Part shown: positions 6,689-10,657 of the stretch, in pieces
How the letters are laid out: each line of letters opens with the position of its first letter
Numbering within the stretch: position 1 is the stretch's first letter
Source: Lachnospiraceae bacterium
GTDB lineage: Bacteria > Bacillota > Clostridia > Lachnospirales > Lachnospiraceae
NCBI GenBank assembly: GCA_017958465.1
Contig: JAGDCQ010000278.1
Location: forward strand, 1 to 10,657
Reading direction: 5' to 3'
Length of the DNA: 10,657 nucleotides
Translations under genes and position numbers: made by a program
The notes under the pieces: model-generated
The model's database searches: none
What the model was told of the DNA's origin: nothing
Seen by the model: only the letters and a program-made list of their open reading frames with translations

Positions 6689-6717
6689 TTGCAAAATCCA
6701 TAGAAACTTGATACACT
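6689..6717 (+). promoter_or_regulatory. Promoter of the LacI-family regulator gene
   Basis: TTGCAA (6689-6694), a 17-base spacer and TACACT (6712-6717) with an extended TG element at 6709-6710 form a plausible promoter. Start near 6724 puts the operator-like palindrome (6725-6742) at +1. On the opposite strand TTGGTT (6720-6725), 17 bases, TATGGA (6697-6702) is a weaker candidate promoter for pgmB; it overlaps this one, so both would be controlled from the same site. Confidence 0.55.
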
Positions 6718-6724
6718 GTAACCA

Positions 6725-6742
6725 AGGTTTAAGGTTAAACCT
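6725..6742. promoter_or_regulatory. Probable LacI-family operator AGGTTTAA-GG-TTAAACCT
   Basis: Two perfect 8-bp inverted arms flank a central GG. The site sits at the predicted transcription start of the LacI gene, and its first base touches the -35 box of the candidate pgmB promoter. Size and symmetry fit a LacI/GalR dimer site, although the center is GG and not the usual CG. Outer GTAAC (6718-6722) and GTTAC (6743-6747) extend the dyad with a 2-base offset. Binding here would repress the regulator itself and pgmB. No second copy was seen in the window. Confidence 0.65.
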
Positions 6743-6760
6743 GTTACGGAGAATGAAAAA

Positions 6761-7783
6761 ATGGTTACGATTACAGACATCGCTGCTGCCACAGGCGTGA
6801 GCGCCACTACGGTTTCAAACGTGATCCACGGCAGGAGCAACAGGGTTTCCCAGGAAACGGTGCAGAAGATCAATGACGCCATCAAGGCTCTCGGTTACAC
6901 GCCCAATATGTCCGCAAGGGCCCTGGTTTCAAGACAGAGCCGCGTGGTTGGCTTTATAAACCACATCATCCCTACAAGCGACTATAATCCCATGGACGAT
7001 CCCTTTACCTCGACTTTTATGGGGATCATCGAAAAGGCCCTGCGCGAAAACGGCTACTATCTGATGGTCCGCAACGTCGCAAGCTCCGAGGAGCTTCTTG
7101 CGCTCCTCAGCAACTGGAACCTTGACGGGCTGTTTGTCATGAACGTTTTCAGAGGGGAGTTTTTCGATACCCTGAACAGTCTCGATATCCCCGTAGTCCT
7201 GATCGACGGCTATATCACCAACGAAAGGGTCTCAAATGTGGGCCTCGAGGACAGGAAAGGGTGCTATCTTGCTACAAAATACCTGATCGACCACGGCCAC
7301 AGAAGGATAGTCTTTTCGTCGCCGCCCTTCCCGGAGGAAGGCGTTGTTCACGAGCGTTTCGAAGGCTACCGGGACGCGCTTTCTGAGGCAGGGATCCCTT
7401 ATGATGAATCCCTCGCCATTATGACGGAGCTCGATTACGACTGCTACAGGGAGGCCGCAAAGCGCATAGTGGAGCTGCCGGGTGTTACAGGCATAGTAAC
7501 GACTGCCGATGTCCTCGCCGCAGGCCTCATCATCCACCTTCGAAGCTTCCACAAATCCTGTCCGAAGGACTATTCCATTGTCGGCTTCGATGATATTACC
7601 CTTGCAAAGCTTGTCACCCCTCCTCTCACCACTGTCCGCCAGGATATGGGCCTCAAGGGCTCAATCGCTGTGGATATCATGCTGAAAAAGCTGGAGGGAG
7701 AGCCCGCACGCCACACAAATGTCACTCTGCCCACAGAGCTTGTGGTGCGAGAGAGCGTGATCAATGTGACTAATGAGGGCTGA
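6761..7783 (+). CDS. LacI/GalR-family transcriptional regulator
   Basis: This 340-residue protein has a standard LacI architecture. The N-terminal helix-turn-helix is MVTITDIAAATGVSATTVSN (1-20), followed by the third helix and the hinge (about 47-58, NMSARALVSRQS). The periplasmic-binding-protein-like sensor domain runs from about 62 to 335 and includes FVMNVF, VVLIDGYITNERVSNVGLED, HRRIVF and YSIVGFDDITLAKLVTPPLTTVRQDM. The sensor probably binds an alpha-glucoside or a sugar phosphate made by this locus. GGAG 9 bases upstream supports the ATG at 6761. It is divergent from pgmB and convergent with the GH65 gene, and it carries an operator-like palindrome at its own start, so autoregulation is likely. 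The effector and the sign of control are inferred from the family and position, not shown. Confidence 0.93.
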   Translation: MVTITDIAAATGVSATTVSNVIHGRSNRVSQETVQKINDAIKALGYTPNMSARALVSRQSRVVGFINHIIPTSDYNPMDDPFTSTFMGIIEKALRENGYYLMVRNVASSEELLALLSNWNLDGLFVMNVFRGEFFDTLNSLDIPVVLIDGYITNERVSNVGLEDRKGCYLATKYLIDHGHRRIVFSSPPFPEEGVVHERFEGYRDALSEAGIPYDESLAIMTELDYDCYREAAKRIVELPGVTGIVTTADVLAAGLIIHLRSFHKSCPKDYSIVGFDDITLAKLVTPPLTTVRQDMGLKGSIAVDIMLKKLEGEPARHTNVTLPTELVVRESVINVTNEG

Positions 7784-7800
7784 AAAGCCCCGGCATTTGT
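7777..7800 (+). terminator. Weak terminator-like hairpin at the end of the LacI gene
   Basis: GGGCT-GAAA-AGCCC (7777-7790) overlaps the stop codon and has a GNRA-type loop, followed by a broken T-rich run (CATTTGTTT). A second TTCAGCCC at 7817-7824 can pair with GGGCTGAA at 7777-7784 instead. The 43-base gap between the convergent LacI and GH65 genes holds nothing else. Stem and tail are short, so termination efficiency is uncertain. Confidence 0.4.
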
Positions 7801-7826
7801 TTCCTGGGTTAGAATCTTCAGCCCGG

Positions 7827-10031
7827 TTATCCGCAGGGTTCGAGAATCGCTTCTTCCCGTCCCTTTTCCACGGTCACTTTGTACCTTTTACCGCGGAAAA
7901 CAATCTTAAATACCAATCTTTCAATGTTCCCGGGGAGCTTTGGCGTTGCCGTAAGCTCTCCGTTTTTTATTTCGATCCCGGCAAAGCCCCGCAAAACGTT
8001 CATATATGCTCCGCCTTCGCTTGCAGGGTGGGTACCGCCTATGTAGACAAGACCCGCCCACTGCTTTCCCCCGCCTTTTATATCCGCGGATGCGGACTTT
8101 AAGAAGAAGGGATAAGCCTCATCTGCCCTGCCGCAATAGCAGGCCAGGAGGGCATACATGCAGGCGCTGAGGGACGATCCGTGCTCGGTGCGCGGCTCAT
8201 AAAAATTGTAATTCGCGTTTAGCACGCTCTTTTCGTAGCTGTCATGGAAAAGCGCAAGGGCCGTGGCAACGTCCGCCTGCTTTATGACGCGGGTGTCGCT
8301 TGCCACACCGTAGGCGCCGCCCCAGTATTCCTTCGGATCCAGCAGACGGCTCCTTACCGTCTCAACACTCACATCTTCAAGGGAGAAATAGCCGTCAAAC
8401 TGCCTGATCACGCCGTCTTCTCCGGGTGAGGGGATAAAAAGCTCCTCTGCCGCTTGCCGGAAGGTGTTCCTCAAGGCGTCAATGTCGTACTTTTCGAGGA
8501 TAGAAGCCCTTTTGTCCGCAGGAAGGAGATTAACCCGGTCAAAGAGCTCAAGTGCCTCAAGGAACACCATCCGCGCCATCATATTGGTGTAAAAGTTGTT
8601 GTTTACTCTTTCGTGATACTCGTCGGGACCGATAACATCCCTTATCTCATACCTGTCGCCGCCGGCCCGCTTCAAAAGCAGGCTGTAGTAGAAAAGCGCA
8701 CACTCCGTGACCGTTTCAAAGGCCCCTTCCGCAAGGATCGACATATCCCCCGTTGCTTCAAGGTACCGCCTGATCCCGTAAACTACCGCTGCCGAGATGT
8801 GCACCTGCTTGTCCTTGAAGTAGGTCCGCATAGGGCGCTTTGTAAACACATCCGTCACATTGTAGTCGGAGCAGGCGTCAAAGCCGCCCTCCTGGCTCTC
8901 CCAGGCATAAAAAGCGCCCGAATATCCGTAGTCCGCTGCTTTTTTCTTAGCCCCCGGAAGCGTGTCCAGCCTGTATTTTATCAGCGTCCGCGCAACCTCC
9001 GGCTCCGTGAACAGGAAAAAGTCCAGGATGAACATCTCCGTATCCCAGAAAACAGCCCCTTTGTAGGTCTGTCCCGAAAGCCCCCTTGCAGGGATCGACA
9101 TGCTCTTTCTATGTCGGGGCGCGATGGAATGAAGGTGATAAAGTGAATAATTCAGGGCACGCATGGCCTCCTTATCCCCTTCGATCAGGACCTTTGACCT
9201 GTCCCAGGCCTCTTCCCACCAGGCAATGTGCTCTTCCCTTGCCCTTGCGTACGCCTCTTTTGACGAGGAAGGCCTATCATCTTTCCCTTCTTTTCCGTCC
9301 TTCGAAGTAAAAACATGAGAAACCTTGCAGATCTTAAGCTTCTCCCCCGGTCTTAAAAGCACGGTGGCTGTGGATAGAAGCTTTTTGTCCCTGTTTTCAA
9401 AAGAAAGGGCTGTTTCCTCCGGTGAAAAGACAGAAACCGACGAGGAAACCCGCACAAATTCGCGGTCTTCCGCTGTAAAGCCTGTAACCTCCAGAAGCCT
9501 GCCTTCTTTGCAATTCTCTTCAAACCTTACATAATGCGGGCCGTTTATATCCCAGACATCAAGGTCTATCCCTGTCTTTACGGAAAGCTCCACCTCGCGG
9601 TCGCTTTCGACCTCCGAACATTCGTAGAAAAAATGCGGATCCTTCATATCCGGAAAACGCTCGCAGGTGTATGAGATCCGCTTGTTATCCACAAGGAATA
9701 CTGTTTTCCTCCGTAATATCCCCGAATAAAAATCGAGTATCAACGAGTGTTCCTCAAACGGGGCTGTCTTTACGTTCAGCGGGGCGCCGGCAAAAAGCTC
9801 TGTGTAAAGAAAATTGGGGGCGTTCAGCGGTTCCCGCCAGCCGTCCCCGACTTTATCGTATATCCCTGCCAGGTTGACCGCGCAAAGGTCCTCCTTCGTA
9901 AACTCCGAAAGAGTCCCCCGCACGCCCATATAGCCGTTTCCAAGGAAAAAACGGTTGCCGTTGTCCGCCGTCTTTTCCCCGTCATATCCTTCTTCTTTGA
10001 TAAGCCATTCTTCTCTGTCCATTTTTCTCAC
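7827..10031 (-). CDS. GH65 alpha-glucoside phosphorylase-like enzyme (complete)
   Basis: This 734-residue protein has the full glycoside hydrolase family 65 layout: N-terminal beta-sandwich (about 5-250), helical linker (260-300), (alpha/alpha)6 catalytic barrel (about 300-685) and a short C-terminal beta region. GH65 enzymes mostly split alpha-glucosides such as maltose, kojibiose, nigerose or trehalose with phosphate, inverting to beta-glucose 1-phosphate. VFWDTEMF (327-334) and GPDEYHERVNNN (468-479, catalytic acid Glu471) are hallmark motifs; IKQADV (583-588) and SSLS (619-622) are also typical. No signal peptide, so cytoplasmic. The later loop is GGTHPASEGGAY (665-676), unlike the GLHTTS form of the neighbouring GH65. 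The start is GTG at 10031, overlapping the upstream stop (GTGA), or ATG at 10022, 5 bases after it; either gives coupling. The exact substrate, and phosphorylase versus hydrolase, are open; nearby pgmB favours phosphorolysis. Confidence 0.9.
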   Translation of the reverse strand: MRKMDREEWLIKEEGYDGEKTADNGNRFFLGNGYMGVRGTLSEFTKEDLCAVNLAGIYDKVGDGWREPLNAPNFLYTELFAGAPLNVKTAPFEEHSLILDFYSGILRRKTVFLVDNKRISYTCERFPDMKDPHFFYECSEVESDREVELSVKTGIDLDVWDINGPHYVRFEENCKEGRLLEVTGFTAEDREFVRVSSSVSVFSPEETALSFENRDKKLLSTATVLLRPGEKLKICKVSHVFTSKDGKEGKDDRPSSSKEAYARAREEHIAWWEEAWDRSKVLIEGDKEAMRALNYSLYHLHSIAPRHRKSMSIPARGLSGQTYKGAVFWDTEMFILDFFLFTEPEVARTLIKYRLDTLPGAKKKAADYGYSGAFYAWESQEGGFDACSDYNVTDVFTKRPMRTYFKDKQVHISAAVVYGIRRYLEATGDMSILAEGAFETVTECALFYYSLLLKRAGGDRYEIRDVIGPDEYHERVNNNFYTNMMARMVFLEALELFDRVNLLPADKRASILEKYDIDALRNTFRQAAEELFIPSPGEDGVIRQFDGYFSLEDVSVETVRSRLLDPKEYWGGAYGVASDTRVIKQADVATALALFHDSYEKSVLNANYNFYEPRTEHGSSLSACMYALLACYCGRADEAYPFFLKSASADIKGGGKQWAGLVYIGGTHPASEGGAYMNVLRGFAGIEIKNGELTATPKLPGNIERLVFKIVFRGKRYKVTVEKGREEAILEPCG

Positions 10032-10657
10032 TCACTGAAACTTATCCTGGTCTCCTTGCCGGAAACGGTGGTTTCCCTGCCGTAAACCGTAAGAACAGCC
10101 TGTTTCCCTGTTTTCGTTTTAAGGCTCACGCCCTCATGGTCCACCTTTACCCGCACAACTTCTTCCCCTGCAAGGATCCTGAAGCTGTAGCTTTTCCAGG
10201 TCTTCGGGATCATAGGTGCTATCGAGATGCGGCCCTTTGACGGAGTCAGCCCGCCAAAGCCGTAAACTATGTTCATCCATGCCGCGACAATGCTGGTGGT
10301 GTGAAGTCCCTCGCAGGTGTTCCTGTTGTAATTATCCAGGTCCATCCTTGTGGCAAACTTAAAAAACTCGAAACTCTCGGCTTCTTTCCCCAGCCTGCAG
10401 GCAAGGATCGAATGGATCGAAGGTGAAAGCGAGCTTTCGTGGATGTACTTGGGCTCGTAGAACTCATAGTTGGCCTTCAGTTCATCATTTGAGAAGCTGT
10501 CCTCGTGGAGGAACATAGCCATAAGCACATCCGGCTGCTTTATCATATCGTTGCGGTAGATCCTGTCGTAGGACCAGTGGCTGTAAAGTGGAAAGTCCTC
10601 TGTGGGGATCTTGTCCACATCCACGTGAGGGAGCTTAAAGAAGCCTTCATGCTGCTC
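10028..10657 (-). CDS. Second GH65 alpha-glucoside phosphorylase-like enzyme, C-terminal part (runs off right edge)
   Basis: An open frame of 209 residues enters from the right edge and ends with TGA at 10028-10030. There is no stop between the edge and the internal GTG at 10624, so this is the tail of a longer gene, not a short gene. The first residues EQHEGFFKLPHVDVDKIP align with RQFDGYFSLEDV of the next gene. MIKQPDV, NYEFYEPKYIHESSLSP and GLHTTSIVAAW are typical of GH65 phosphorylases, covering the end of the (alpha/alpha)6 barrel with likely phosphate-contacting residues (the Ser pair and the His). The C-terminal beta domain follows. The catalytic acid motif lies outside the window. It overlaps or abuts the start of the second GH65 gene, so both are one operon. 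The two copies are clearly diverged, which suggests different substrates. Confidence 0.88.
   Translation of the reverse strand, partial: EQHEGFFKLPHVDVDKIPTEDFPLYSHWSYDRIYRNDMIKQPDVLMAMFLHEDSFSNDELKANYEFYEPKYIHESSLSPSIHSILACRLGKEAESFEFFKFATRMDLDNYNRNTCEGLHTTSIVAAWMNIVYGFGGLTPSKGRISIAPMIPKTWKSYSFRILAGEEVVRVKVDHEGVSLKTKTGKQAVLTVYGRETTVSGKETRISFSE

Noticed and set aside
8454..9146. Plus-strand open frame of 230 codons opposite the GH65 gene
   Set aside because: Antisense shadow of a well-supported GH65 coding region.
10028..10624. A separate short 198-residue gene starting at GTG 10624
   Set aside because: The same frame stays open to the window edge and encodes further GH65-like residues, so it is the tail of a longer gene.

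Overview
The window looks like a chromosomal piece of a Gram-positive, anaerobic, carbohydrate-degrading bacterium, most likely class Clostridia and perhaps a Lachnospiraceae-type gut or rumen organism. This rests on the gene types (LppM-like lipoprotein, C69 dipeptidase, GH65 phosphorylases with beta-phosphoglucomutase, LacI regulator), strong purine-rich ribosome binding sites, and intrinsic terminators. G+C is moderate by eye. The taxon is an inference. No rRNA, tRNA, insertion sequence, CRISPR array or phage gene was seen.

Left part (1-2705). A nitroreductase-family gene starts at 66 and runs off the left edge on the minus strand, behind a near-consensus promoter. Divergent from it is a two-gene plus-strand operon: an LppM-like membrane lipoprotein (313-1191) and, 3 bases later, a family C69 dipeptidase (1195-2658). 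It ends in a bidirectional terminator (2672-2705).

Middle and right part (2723-10657) is a carbohydrate locus, almost all on the minus strand. In transcription order it reads: the C-terminal part of a GH65 enzyme (from beyond the right edge to 10028), a second complete GH65 enzyme (10031-7827), then, after the plus-strand LacI regulator (6761-7783), a beta-phosphoglucomutase (6643-5996), a membrane-anchored GH28-like right-handed beta-helix protein (5898-4348), and a membrane-anchored F5/8C (CBM32-like) domain protein (4335-3721) that ends in a textbook terminator. A cytoplasmic GH43-like enzyme (3628-2723) follows with its own extended -10 promoter.

How the genes may work together: GH65 phosphorylases split alpha-glucosides with phosphate to give beta-glucose 1-phosphate, and beta-phosphoglucomutase turns this into glucose 6-phosphate without spending ATP. 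The LacI protein is divergent from the phosphoglucomutase gene, and an 18-bp near-perfect palindrome lies at its predicted transcription start, a likely operator. The beta-helix and F5/8C proteins are probably the outside part of the pathway, binding or trimming a glycan at the cell surface. No sugar transporter is in the window.

Most worth a second look: the beta-helix protein, which keeps GH28-type Asp residues but lacks the canonical GHG motif; the complete GH65, whose C-terminal active-site loops differ from those of its tandem neighbour; the operator; and the palindrome at the nitroreductase promoter. I found no clearly unprecedented multi-gene system.
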